Positions 46,201-54,108 of a stretch of DNA of 62,152 nucleotides are shown in pieces. A program made the position numbers and the translations under genes. Source of the stretch: Kiritimatiellia bacterium (GTDB lineage Bacteria; Verrucomicrobiota; Kiritimatiellia; RFP12; UBA1067); assembly GCA_017427485.1 (NCBI GenBank), contig JAFRSR010000387.1:1-62152 (forward strand), given 5' to 3'. How positions within the stretch are numbered: the first letter of the stretch is position 1; every line of letters starts with the position of its first letter. The notes beneath the pieces are model-generated. The model had not been told where the DNA came from, searched no databases, and saw nothing but the letters and a program-made list of their open reading frames with translations.

Positions 46201-46710
46201 GGGGTAGCGGATCACCTTCTCCCACACGCCTTCCGAGACCTCGTTCGTGACGAAGCTGATCTTCGCCTCCGCGCAGTAGTAGTTCGCGCTCCACTGTCCG
46301 TCCGTGCATGTCTCGCGCACGTCGTACCAGCGCGCCACCTCGTCGCCCGTGGCGCCGTCGGGCGGCACGAGCGTGTCGCTTTGCATGGCGTCCAGCCACA
46401 GCGCCGCGCGCTGGAGGCAGGCCGGCTGTTCAAGGCCGGGGTCCGTCCCCGGCACGACGTTCAGCGTGCCTTCCAGCACGCGCACGGGAACGGGTTCGCG
46501 CGTCTGGATGGCGTTCACCGACACCGTGAGCGCATCCGTGCCGGTCTTCTCGATCGCCACGGCACCTGACGCCGAAAAGATGCTGTCGACAGAGACGTCG
46601 CCGTTCGTGGCGACCACGCTCACGCGCTCGTGGTTGTCCACCGCGAGTTCATCGGCCACCGCCCCCATGAGACAACATGCCGAAAGGAAAAGGGAGAGTT
46701 TGATTTTCAT
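43267..46710 (-). CDS. Large secreted LamG-like/beta-sandwich protein with C-terminal tag
   Basis: 1147 residues. Signal peptide MKIKLSLFLSACCLMGAVAD. A concanavalin-like domain (residues ~105-380) begins LQRAALWLDAMQSDTL and has DGNKxx-like turns and SAAERMAVGEYLLRKW, a common ending of PVC LamG domains. Several carbohydrate-binding-like beta-sandwiches follow, each with a DFEFV or DDFRFRL edge strand. The C-terminal ~60 residues (LSDGTRLRLDFAGTNRID) end KGTVLMFR-stop. Likely a surface glycan-binding protein working with the rhamnosidase next door. Its promoter and signal peptide are near-copies of those of that gene. Confidence 0.75.
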   Translation of the reverse strand: MKIKLSLFLSACCLMGAVADELAVDNHERVSVVATNGDVSVDSIFSASGAVAIEKTGTDALTVSVNAIQTREPVPVRVLEGTLNVVPGTDPGLEQPACLQRAALWLDAMQSDTLVPPDGATGDEVARWYDVRETCTDGQWSANYYCAEAKISFVTNEVSEGVWEKVIRYPVKKIALTNGMDYVDFNGRFSGSWMRILSKTRADANAISIVHHVFFSGCVSDAWAYPLGANGGQTLFWHPSTYAVLGNLGSVATHPGIIAGTTRWNGKDVRPFSTAVGVGPYLHEWHAGQTLGTFGNFFNDRNIWSAANGYRAGGDALGEVVVFTNRLSAAERMAVGEYLLRKWTAAGRSPGAIEVSSATNTTVSVAVGAASVQAGAGRVLAANGAEVVTSPKVPNVGTLRVDSGTVHVSAGELPFAFAPGDALTVGQNAYAVLSAANAPTAARAADGVATLALSATSSVRVASLPEGMKRLSAHGPGEVILSAPRADGAPKAGGDIFATMPNADMEAWQSTSTAYERGALGTYYNWTFSSHYVSDSNSQVYGAFYFINIANCKSGNGHWVIDGGGKANFRYEDYPFQGNVVMALKRGCVVENTVTFPQAGDYELTFLTAGRMTGTRGNDTYAGGQVKMSLVRNGVTNEIGTAMGYVEMTTRHQRFRVRDVEAGPYTFVLNQDVGSGDAHTIFDDFRFRLITEPETETVVRPPNGDFERADIPFSSRTDLSNANTVEDWTFASSGQTNPDVCVLTRGMTSGALYLDSASAWGGIQLALYGTDAAITSSSFTLPAGKWRLRCRLGGMYYSEGRKWNGALTHRSRNLQAWLVADGVETSLGTTGAYSDPDMVTVTFNAPITLDADTTVQLRVRQIGTNGSNNTPCAIVDDFEFVRQDGVEGMVLDEPFASAAGWTLTPIKDGSTYTSKSEITVRDPGRALPNVSSDHPYAYGLTHGINNTALELTQCGTATHEVTFSQPGAYRLEFSTRSRVWIYNPTPSMNYSGNQVAFFLVDGNGVTNQLYRTPSIYTTNFVFRSTLFNVPAAGTYTFGIMSLNGLPQPDGSHLKVGATATDVTAFVDQVLIKKADEIAEPDLPEKLALDLSDGTRLRLDFAGTNRIDRLRLNGVSVSGFIDASHPSGLVSGIGCLEVRPKGTVLMFR

Positions 46711-46716
46711 GCCCGT

Positions 46717-46746
46717 AGTTTAGCATTTCTTTTCCCGTCGCGTCAA
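46717..46746 (-). promoter_or_regulatory. Leaderless promoter, near-duplicate of 43208-43237
   Basis: -35 TTGACG (46746-46741), 18-bp spacer, -10 TAAACT (46722-46717), ACGGGC, ATG. Identical at the -35, the -10, the 6-nt leader and the first codons of the signal peptide. Confidence 0.7.
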
Positions 46747-46775
46747 ACGGAAACTGGGGGAAGGACGTAAGGCGC

Positions 46776-48338
46776 TCACTTCACGGGCAGGGCGGCGCCG
46801 TCCTTGAACTGGCGGGAGCGGCCGTTGAAGGAGAGCGCGACCGCCCAGACAGGCTTGCCGGCCGCGCGGTATGGCGCGGCGTACTTCCTGCGCTGAATCT
46901 GCGTCATTGCAAGTCTCGGCGGCTTGTTCACCTTCAACTCGAAGATGTAGGTGCCGCACGGATGGTCCGCGACGAGGTCGGTGCGCCCGCCCGCGTGGGA
47001 GACCTCCTGCTCCACGCGGAAGCGCTGTCCCTCAAGAAGGAACCTAAGGCAGCGTGCGTAGGAGAGCTCGTGCGGCTTGCCCTCCGTCGAGCCGTACACC
47101 GCGCCCGCGTAGAGCGCCTTGAGGCCGTCGAAAAAGGCGTCCCATTGAGCCCGCATCAGATTTGCGCCTATGTTCACAGCCCAAAGCACATCCCTGTTCG
47201 AAACCAGGTTCGTCATAAGCGCAGAAAGATCCTGGCGCACCTCCTCGTCCGGGACGCCAAGATCGAAAAGCCCGTGCTTGTAGTCCTTGATCGTCAGGTA
47301 GCCCGTCTGGTACAGCATTCCCTCCACCGGGAAGTTACGGAGGTCGGAAACGTCGAACGCCGCCTCGGAAACGCTTTTCAGGCTGTTCAAGTCGACGGCG
47401 AGAACATCGTCGCGCTTCAGCATGTTCATGAGGAACGACGCCTTGCCGGTCTTCGCCCAGTAGAGCTCGAACTCGGGCTTGCGGTTCGCCATCGTCAGGT
47501 TGATGGAGACGGGGTTGTACACGTTCTCTCCCCTGAACTTCCAAAACCTGTAGCCGTTGTAGAGGCGCTTGATTTCGGCGCGGTACGCCTTGGCCGACAT
47601 CCCCATCACCTTGCGGTGCGCCTCCATGTGCTCAACGAAGTACCTGCCGAGCTCGTCCTCGGTGTAGCCGAGCATCACGGCGTAGTCGTCGTCGAAGGAG
47701 ATGTCCACGAGGGACGACAGCGTGGAAAAGATGGAAAGCTTCGTGAACTTGCTGACGCCCGTGATCATCAGGAAGCGAATCTTGCCGGAGCGGTCCTTCA
47801 TCTGCCCGTAGATGGGCGAGAGCGCATCACGCACCCTCTCGGCCACGTCCGGGTTCTTCAGCGCCTTCGCGACGGGGTCGTCGTATTCGCCGATGAGGAT
47901 GACGGGGGGCTTGCCCTTTGCGGCGAGGACGTCAATGGCGTTGCCGAAGTTGCCGGACGGCGTTTTCTTTCGGTTGTACTTGACACCCGCGCCAGCAAGG
48001 CCGGCCTCAATGCAGTCGGGCAGGTTCTGCGCGAACGTGTCGTAGTCGCTTGCCGCGCACATTCCCATGTTGAGGTGGATGACGGGATATTTCTTCTTCC
48101 ATTCCCAGCCCACCTTCATGATGTCAAGGCCTTTGAACAGCTCCTTCCGACCCTCAAACATCGCCCTCAAGGTCGAAATCATCAGCGACTTGCCAAACCG
48201 CCTCGGGCGCGCGAGGAAGAACATCTTCGCGCCCTTTGCCGACGCAAGGCGGTGAAGCCACGCCGTCTTGTCAACGTAGACATAGTCTTCGCGCCTGATT
48301 TCCGCAAAGTCGTTTGAATCTTTCGTTATCGTTTTCAC
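46776..48338 (-). CDS. AAA-ATPase/PD-(D/E)XK nuclease-like protein, paralogue 2
   Basis: 520 residues from GTG 48338 (VKTITKDSNDFAEIRREDYV). Longer upstream reading frames would start before the promoter. Family AAA-ATPase_like (PF09820) plus C-terminal PDDEXK_9 (PF08011). Walker A: ARPRRFGKSLMIS. The Walker B region reads VILIGEYDD, with Gly where Asp is expected. The C-terminal nuclease-like part has GGRTDLVAD and YIFELKV (D and ExK). These proteins are abundant in gut anaerobes and have no proven role. Second of a tandem pair with the 48489-50105 gene. GTG sits 7 nt from the -10, so the message is nearly leaderless. Confidence 0.85.
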   Translation of the reverse strand: MKTITKDSNDFAEIRREDYVYVDKTAWLHRLASAKGAKMFFLARPRRFGKSLMISTLRAMFEGRKELFKGLDIMKVGWEWKKKYPVIHLNMGMCAASDYDTFAQNLPDCIEAGLAGAGVKYNRKKTPSGNFGNAIDVLAAKGKPPVILIGEYDDPVAKALKNPDVAERVRDALSPIYGQMKDRSGKIRFLMITGVSKFTKLSIFSTLSSLVDISFDDDYAVMLGYTEDELGRYFVEHMEAHRKVMGMSAKAYRAEIKRLYNGYRFWKFRGENVYNPVSINLTMANRKPEFELYWAKTGKASFLMNMLKRDDVLAVDLNSLKSVSEAAFDVSDLRNFPVEGMLYQTGYLTIKDYKHGLFDLGVPDEEVRQDLSALMTNLVSNRDVLWAVNIGANLMRAQWDAFFDGLKALYAGAVYGSTEGKPHELSYARCLRFLLEGQRFRVEQEVSHAGGRTDLVADHPCGTYIFELKVNKPPRLAMTQIQRRKYAAPYRAAGKPVWAVALSFNGRSRQFKDGAALPVK

Positions 48339-48345
48339 GCCGCAT

Positions 48346-48351
48346 ATTTTA
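48346..48351 (-). promoter_or_regulatory. Promoter -10 for the ATPase paralogue 2
   Basis: TGG-TAAAAT with TTGCAC 18 bp upstream. The GTG start follows after 7 nt. Confidence 0.55.
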
Positions 48352-48488
48352 CCATACCCGCGCCCATGTGTGCAAGAGCTCGTCAGTCTCGTTAGTCCGA
48401 CGCGGGATTCACCTTTGCACGATCTGCGGCCAGGCACCGCCAAGATGCCCTTCGTGGAACACGATCCCGCCTGCGGCCAGCGCCGATG

Positions 48489-50105
48489 TCATGCGAAACC
48501 CGCAGCCTTTCCGCCGCCGGCCGGCTCGACGAGCGGATCGTCGATGCCGCGCTTCTTCGGATCGTAGTTGACGCCCACGTGGAACACGGGCAGGTCGCGG
48601 TCAAGCCACGGGTTGCCGTATTCCTTCGTCCGCGCCTGTTCCAATGCCTCCTGCGGCGTCTTGCCGTACTTGAACTCGAACACGTACGTGCCGGACTGGT
48701 CCTGGAGGACCGCGTCGGCGCGTCCGCGCGCGCTCTGCCGTTCGCCGGAGATGTCCGCGCCGATGAGTTTCATGAAGAGGAGGAAGTACCGCTTCGCCTC
48801 CTTCTCGTCTTCGATCTTCCATTCATGCGGCACGGCAGCGAACGCGGCCTTGAGGTTCTTCGTAAGCAGAGACTCCACGCCCTTGGCAATCAGTCCCTCG
48901 CGCGATACCACGAGCTGCTCGGTCCAGTCCGCCATTCCCGCGTCGAGGAGCGTCGAGACGTACCCCTCGGCAAGTGAGTTCGCAATCTCGTTGTTGGGGA
49001 TGCCGAGACGGAAGAAATTGGCGTCGATCGCCTCTTTGATCGTGAGATAGCCGCCCTGGTAGAGCAGGGCGGGAAGCGGCATCGTCTCCGCCGCGCACAC
49101 GTCCAGCTGCGTCCGCGTCGCCGCCAGGCCGTTCAGGTCGGCGGGAATCTCCTTCGCCGCCTTGATGCGGTTCACGATCGTCGTGGCCTGTCCGGTCGCC
49201 TCCCAGTAGTTGGCGAGGATGCACGTCTTCAATGCATTGCCGAGCGACACCGGGTTGCAGACCTTCGCCTCGGACTCCGGCGAGAAGCGGTAGCCGTCAT
49301 ACCATGCGAGAAGCGCCTTCTTCGCCGCCGCGAAGTCCATGCCGTTCTTCGCCGCGAACACCTCGATGTTCTCGCGCAGGGAACCGTCCAGCTCCTCCGG
49401 CGTGTAGCCGAGGAGAGTGGCGAAGCGCGGATTCATCGTGACGTCTGTGAGGTGGTTGAGCCCGGAGAAGATGGAGAGCTTCGTCAGCTTCGTGACGCCG
49501 GTCATCATCAAGAAGCGGATAGACCCGGAGTTGACCTTCAGTTTTTCGTAGAAGTCATGCAGGACGGAACGCACCTTGTTCAGCGTCGGGAGGTCGTCGA
49601 GGAACTTCGCGACCGGCTCGTCGTATTCGTCGATCAGCACGACAATCTTCTTCGTGGGCGATTTTTCGGCGACTGCCTTGAGGAAATCCTCGAAACGCCC
49701 GGAGACCGGCCCCTTATCCTGATACGGAACGCCAGCTTCCTTGCATAGCCCCTCGACAAGGATGCCCAGCCGATCCATGAAGCCTTCGTATGTTTCACCC
49801 GTCGCGCTGGACATCGTGAAGCTGTACACCGGCGTCGGCTGTTCCCATCCCTCCCACGGGAGCGAGTCGATGGCGAGGCCCTTGAACAGCTCGCGCCGCC
49901 CCTCGAACATTGCCTTGAGCGTGGAGAGCATGAGCGACTTGCCGAACCGGCGCGGACGCGACATGAACAGCTGCGTATCGGCGTCATTGACGAGGCTGTA
50001 CAGCAAATCCGTCTTGTCGATGTACTTCCCCTTCCCTCCGAGTATCAGACTCGGAAAGTCGTACGTCCCGGTGGTGGGAACCTTTATCTTTCTTTCCTCT
50101 TGCAT
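48489..50105 (-). CDS. AAA-ATPase/PD-(D/E)XK nuclease-like protein, paralogue 1
   Basis: 538 residues. Walker A SRPRRFGKSLMLS, Walker B VVLIDEYDEPV with the normal Asp-Glu, then a helical middle (MMTGVTKLTKLSIF, a sensor-like motif). The C-terminal nuclease-like domain has RGRADAVLQD and YVFEFKYGK. Same family and layout as the neighbour at 46776-48338, at roughly one third identity by eye. The gene has its own TAAAAT (50145-50140). Function unknown; such proteins are suggested to be phage-defence or stress-related, without proof. Confidence 0.88.
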   Translation of the reverse strand: MQEERKIKVPTTGTYDFPSLILGGKGKYIDKTDLLYSLVNDADTQLFMSRPRRFGKSLMLSTLKAMFEGRRELFKGLAIDSLPWEGWEQPTPVYSFTMSSATGETYEGFMDRLGILVEGLCKEAGVPYQDKGPVSGRFEDFLKAVAEKSPTKKIVVLIDEYDEPVAKFLDDLPTLNKVRSVLHDFYEKLKVNSGSIRFLMMTGVTKLTKLSIFSGLNHLTDVTMNPRFATLLGYTPEELDGSLRENIEVFAAKNGMDFAAAKKALLAWYDGYRFSPESEAKVCNPVSLGNALKTCILANYWEATGQATTIVNRIKAAKEIPADLNGLAATRTQLDVCAAETMPLPALLYQGGYLTIKEAIDANFFRLGIPNNEIANSLAEGYVSTLLDAGMADWTEQLVVSREGLIAKGVESLLTKNLKAAFAAVPHEWKIEDEKEAKRYFLLFMKLIGADISGERQSARGRADAVLQDQSGTYVFEFKYGKTPQEALEQARTKEYGNPWLDRDLPVFHVGVNYDPKKRGIDDPLVEPAGGGKAAGFA

Positions 50106-50185
50106 TCGCCGCTTGCTAGACCTTCTTCAAACGGTATGGATTTTACCAAATCCCCCCGCCCCGCGCACCGCGAAACGCTGTCCAA

Positions 50186-52894
50186 TCACTTCGGCTTGTT
50201 GTAGCCGCCGCGACGGATCCAGCAGGAGTTGCACTCGCAGGCGTCGTCGCGTCCGCAGGTGCCCTGGACGTCGTGCGCGGGCTTCGGCTTGAGCGACGCC
50301 TTCACGAGCGCCAGGAAGCGGTCGCGGTCTGCCGGCTTCACGAGCCACAGGACGCGGCTGCGCTCCTCCATGCCGCGGTTCACGAGTGCGTCGAACGGCT
50401 GCGCCGCGACCTTCTCGCCCAGCGACTCCTTCACGGCCGCGCGCAGCGCCGCCTCGCCCGCCGGATCGACCTCGCGCGACTCCGGACGGTTCCACGAATA
50501 CCCGCCGCCCACCGTGAACTCCGTCACGTTGAGGTCCATCCAGAGAGCGAGCGTCTGAAGCTCGTCTTTCGAAAGACGCGCACCGCCGTGTCCGCGCTTC
50601 ACCTTCTTCCAGAGCGGACTCGCCGCCGCGAAGTAGTCGTACGGCTTCGACTCGCGCGTCTCGCGGTAGCTCGCCACGAACGAGATCTGCTTGCGCTTGA
50701 TGAGGTTGTAGACGCCGTTCGTGCCGACGAGCGAGAACGCGGGACGGCGTCCCTCGCCCAGCCCGTGGCAGGAGATGCAGTGCTTGTCGAAGATCGGCTG
50801 CACGCTCTTCGTGAAGCTGAACGGCCCCGTGTAGCCAAGGTCGACTTCGGGCTTCGGGTCGTAGGTGGTGCGGCCCGCCGGGCTCTGCACCGCGTACTTC
50901 GCCGCGCCGCTCTTGAACTTGTTCTCGTGGCAGCCGGTGCATCCCTGCACCTCGCCCTTCTGCGCGTAGATGAACGACCGCATCGTGAACACCGCGACGC
51001 CGTTCGTGTCCACCGCCTGCAGCTGGATCGGAACGCCAGCCGGAATGTGGAACTGGGCCGATCCGTCGGGGGCGACGGGCACCGTGCCGAGCGACTCCTT
51101 GTGGAGGTCGAGGTCGTCGTGCTGGTTGAGCGTCTCGCGGCGGCATGCGCCCATCACGTCGAGCTTGTTGATGCGGATGGCCGCGATCGAGTTCTTCGGC
51201 AGTTCGGAACGGCAGTCGTACACGTTCTCCACGTAGCAGAGGCCCGTATTCGGTGCTTTGTCGGGCGGCGGCAGAGTGGAGACGAGCGCGGGCGGCATCG
51301 GACGCTTCACGAGCGGGATCGGGTTGAAGGTGGAGATCTCGGGATCCTGGTAGATGAGCTCGCGGCCGCCGAGCGTGTCCACGAGCCAGATGCCGAACGC
51401 GGCCGGCGACGGCCACGCGGCCATGTACTCCTCGCGGCGGTGGCGGGGATGGTAGTCGGGATAGCCGAGCGTCTCGTCCGAATAGGAGCAGAGGAAAAGC
51501 GTGTCGTTCACGGGGAACGGCGAGCAGTAGGCGCCAGGCGTGTTCCAGCCCTCGCTCTCTGGGAACGGCACCTCAGGCGTGACGCGCGTGACAGGCTTGA
51601 GTCCGTCCTCGCCCACGCTCGGGTCGAGCAGGAAGAGCGAGCCGCTCGTGATGTTGTGGTGCGCGCTCGCCGTGCAGAGGAGGAGTCGCGAGCCGGGGAT
51701 CGCCTTCGTCTCGGTGACGACGCCGATGTCCTCGGAGTAGTTGCCGTAGACGTGCGAGACGGCCGTGCCGTCGGGGCGCGTGGCCCAGAGCGACTGGAAC
51801 CACACGGCGTGGCGGTTGATGTAGTCCCACCGCGTGTAGGCGATGCGGCCGTCGTTCATGACGGCGGGCTCCCACTCGTTCGCCTCGCCGAAGGATATCT
51901 GGCGGATGTTCTTCCCGCCCGCATCGGCACGGTAGAGAAGGAAGGACGGCACGTAGCGGCCCCAGTGGCAGCGGCCGTAGTTCTGTCCGCGCGTGGAGGA
52001 GAACACGAACCCGCCGTCCGGCAGGTAGCACGGGTCGATGTCCTCGATCATCGCGGTCTGGCGTCCGCCCTGCGTCTCCATCGGGTCGCCGGGACACCCC
52101 GTCACCTGACGCACCCAGCTGCCGTCCGCCGCGCACTCGTAGATGAAGTAGCGGCGGTGGGCGATGGCGCGCTCGCCACCTGCCTTGAAGCCGGGTCCGT
52201 AGATCGGGTGCGCGGGATCGACCTTCTTCACCCACGGGTCGTCGCGCACGATCACCTCGGGCACCTTGAGCTTCTGCGCGTCGGCCGGCGGCTTCGCCGT
52301 GTGGTCGCAGAACGAGAAGAGAATGCGGTCCGCGTTCCAGTGGAGGTCGGGGTTGATCACCGTGCCCGTCGGGAGCTTGTCGCCGAGCAGGGAGGACTTC
52401 TTCGGCGCGGTCTGCCAGTTCTCGAGCACGACGAGGCCGGGACCCGGACGGCTCCAGCGGCCGAGGTACTGGTCCACCATGTGGTTCTCGCGCGAATACG
52501 GGATGCCGCGCTGGACGGCGAGCAGCTTCTTGAACTGGAGGTCGGGGTGGCGGAAGAGGATGCGGCGGCGCAGACGGCGGATTTCCTTCTCCACCGTCTT
52601 GCGCTCGCGCTCCGTCTTCGCGGCGGCGAGCCACTTGCGATTCGCCTCCAGCTCGGCCTTCTCGTCCGCGAGCGCCGGCTCGCCGAGCGCCTTCGCCACG
52701 TAGGCGTAGGTGCGGTCGGCGAGCGCGAGCGCCGCCTCAGGTTCGCTGCTCTTCGTGGCGGCCGTCGTGCCGGCCTGGCCGGCGGCGGCCACCTTTGCGG
52801 TGTAGTCGTAGCGTCCGGGCGGCGCGTCCGTATGCGCGGCCCACGTGCAGGAAGCAATCCCCGCACAAGCCATCATCGCAATTGCCTTTTTCAT
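50186..52894 (-). CDS. Hydrazine-synthase-alpha-like diheme c-type protein
   Basis: 902 residues. Signal peptide MKKAIAMMACAGIASCTWAA. A helical N-terminus (EKEIRRLRRRILFRHPD) precedes a propeller-like domain (YLPDGGFVFSSTRG, MNDGRIAYTRWDY) and an HZS_alpha-like domain with CTGCH and CISCH heme motifs. A cysteine cluster (CGRDDACECNSCW) closes the chain. It parallels the N-terminal 730 residues of 34117-38217 but lacks the beta-helix. Family members outside anammox bacteria have unknown redox roles in the periplasm. The ATG overlaps the stop of the antitoxin-like gene. Confidence 0.8.
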   Translation of the reverse strand: MKKAIAMMACAGIASCTWAAHTDAPPGRYDYTAKVAAAGQAGTTAATKSSEPEAALALADRTYAYVAKALGEPALADEKAELEANRKWLAAAKTERERKTVEKEIRRLRRRILFRHPDLQFKKLLAVQRGIPYSRENHMVDQYLGRWSRPGPGLVVLENWQTAPKKSSLLGDKLPTGTVINPDLHWNADRILFSFCDHTAKPPADAQKLKVPEVIVRDDPWVKKVDPAHPIYGPGFKAGGERAIAHRRYFIYECAADGSWVRQVTGCPGDPMETQGGRQTAMIEDIDPCYLPDGGFVFSSTRGQNYGRCHWGRYVPSFLLYRADAGGKNIRQISFGEANEWEPAVMNDGRIAYTRWDYINRHAVWFQSLWATRPDGTAVSHVYGNYSEDIGVVTETKAIPGSRLLLCTASAHHNITSGSLFLLDPSVGEDGLKPVTRVTPEVPFPESEGWNTPGAYCSPFPVNDTLFLCSYSDETLGYPDYHPRHRREEYMAAWPSPAAFGIWLVDTLGGRELIYQDPEISTFNPIPLVKRPMPPALVSTLPPPDKAPNTGLCYVENVYDCRSELPKNSIAAIRINKLDVMGACRRETLNQHDDLDLHKESLGTVPVAPDGSAQFHIPAGVPIQLQAVDTNGVAVFTMRSFIYAQKGEVQGCTGCHENKFKSGAAKYAVQSPAGRTTYDPKPEVDLGYTGPFSFTKSVQPIFDKHCISCHGLGEGRRPAFSLVGTNGVYNLIKRKQISFVASYRETRESKPYDYFAAASPLWKKVKRGHGGARLSKDELQTLALWMDLNVTEFTVGGGYSWNRPESREVDPAGEAALRAAVKESLGEKVAAQPFDALVNRGMEERSRVLWLVKPADRDRFLALVKASLKPKPAHDVQGTCGRDDACECNSCWIRRGGYNKPK

Positions 52895-53331
52895 CGTTGC
52901 GTTCCTTTCGGTTCTGAAGATTGTCTTGCGATTGCCTTGATGTCTTCCACGGCCAGTTCGTTGGCCTCGGAGTGGAAGCCGTAGCACTGGAGCAGAAGGC
53001 TTTCGTCGCACTGGGCGTAGATTTGCTTCATGGTTTCGCCCGTGAGGTAGTGCCAGTAGCGGGTGATGTAACCGCCGTACCAGAGCGCCTCGGTGTTGTA
53101 GCGCGGCGGGTTCGGTTCGGGATTGAGGCCGAACTCCTCCATCACATCCTCGTAGATGTATTCGATCCCCGCCCACTGGAAATGGTCGAAGGTGGAATCC
53201 AGCCCCGCCGCCGCCTTCGAGTTCATGAACGCCCTGATGAAGACTTTGGCGTCAATTGGGCGGCGATCGAGGCTCTCGAACAGCGCCGCCTGCATCTCGC
53301 ATTGCTGCATCTGGAACACGTCAAGGTTCAT
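52891..53331 (-). CDS. Putative antitoxin of the DUF3990 pair
   Basis: 146 residues, acidic and soluble. The C-terminal half has ALWYGGYITRYWHYLTGE then LLQCYGFHSEANELAVEDI. It resembles a W-x-G-Y-x-x-R-Y-W helical family that I recall beside ART-like toxins. The start lies 11 nt inside the upstream gene, and its stop overlaps the next gene (ATGA). Role as neutraliser of the 53321-53965 protein is inferred from this order and from the motif. Confidence 0.55.
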   Translation of the reverse strand: MNLDVFQMQQCEMQAALFESLDRRPIDAKVFIRAFMNSKAAAGLDSTFDHFQWAGIEYIYEDVMEEFGLNPEPNPPRYNTEALWYGGYITRYWHYLTGETMKQIYAQCDESLLLQCYGFHSEANELAVEDIKAIARQSSEPKGTQR

Positions 53332-53965
53332 CCCAACGCCTTCCCGTGTCCCGTTCGATGATTTCCTGGAAACTCATCCCGTCGCGACGGTGGAGCATCC
53401 TGATACGGTCCACCATCCTGACGGCGACCCTGCGCTGGTTCTCGGATTTGACGCGCAGCGCCTCGCATTCATGGGGCGCAAGCGCCTTTTCGTTCACGAT
53501 CCTGACGCGCTCGCATGCCGCTTTCGTCATCGCGCAATACTGGTCGCCGAGATTGAGCGCCTGCAGCGAAGCCAGAAGGCCGATGTCAGAGATAAAGCCC
53601 TGGAAGAACCAATCGAGCACCACGACCATGCGGTCGTTGGCGATTTTTCCCACGATCACGTCGTTCGACTGCGCGACGGGAACGAACCGCTCGTCATAAT
53701 AGGGCCTGAACCGTTCGGGGATCGCGCGCCTGTTCCATGCCACGAACATGGCCCAGTCGAGGTCCGGCTCGAAACGATGGACGCGCAACCCCTCGACGTC
53801 GTAGTCGATTTCGTAGAACTTCGGCGATTCGCCGTGGCAGATGAGCGTGAGCGGCTGTGTTTTTTCGGTTCCCATGTAGAAGCCGCGCCCGAAATCGCAG
53901 ACATCACGGCTCGTCGGGGCAATCGCTCCGATCAATCCCGATTTTGAACCGTGGTAAAGCCTCAT
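53321..53965 (-). CDS. DUF3990-family ADP-ribosyltransferase-like protein (putative toxin)
   Basis: 214 residues from ATG 53965 (GAAGGTGG 4 nt upstream). The N-terminus MRLYHGSKSGL followed by CDFGRGFYMGTEK is the DUF3990 signature, related to ART folds (H-x-G-S, D-F-G-x-G-F-Y). NDVIVGKIANDR is the second family motif. The C-terminal ~90 residues, rich in Arg (RRVAVRMVDRIRM), are longer than in usual members. DUF3990 genes often lie in toxin-antitoxin-like pairs with DUF3791 proteins. Here the partner is the different family encoded at 52891-53331. Confidence 0.75.
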   Translation of the reverse strand: MRLYHGSKSGLIGAIAPTSRDVCDFGRGFYMGTEKTQPLTLICHGESPKFYEIDYDVEGLRVHRFEPDLDWAMFVAWNRRAIPERFRPYYDERFVPVAQSNDVIVGKIANDRMVVVLDWFFQGFISDIGLLASLQALNLGDQYCAMTKAACERVRIVNEKALAPHECEALRVKSENQRRVAVRMVDRIRMLHRRDGMSFQEIIERDTGRRWDEP

Positions 53966-54045
53966 CGTCCACCTTCTTCTGCCTTCACATCCCTGACGCC
54001 GCGCGCTTGGCCCGCCCATGGCGAGGCGGGGAATGGCGCGGGGAC

Positions 54046-54090
54046 CAGAGACGAGAGACTTGAGACGAGATCGCCTCTCGTCTCAAGTCC
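54046..54090. repeat. Word-palindrome H (7-bp words) downstream of the Tat isomerase gene
   Basis: GAGACTTGAGACGAGA (54055-54070), a 5-nt loop, then TCTCGTCTCAAGTCCC (54076-54091), matching at 14 of 16 pairs. Words are GAGACGA and GAGACTT. It could end the transcript of the isomerase-like gene. Confidence 0.7.
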
Positions 54091-54108
54091 CATGCCCTCC
54101 ATCCAGTA

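Noticed and set aside
50186..52894. Hydrazine synthesis (anammox) pathway
   Set aside because: Only HzsA-like proteins are present; no HzsB/C, hydrazine dehydrogenase or ladderane genes, and such homologues are widespread in PVC bacteria.
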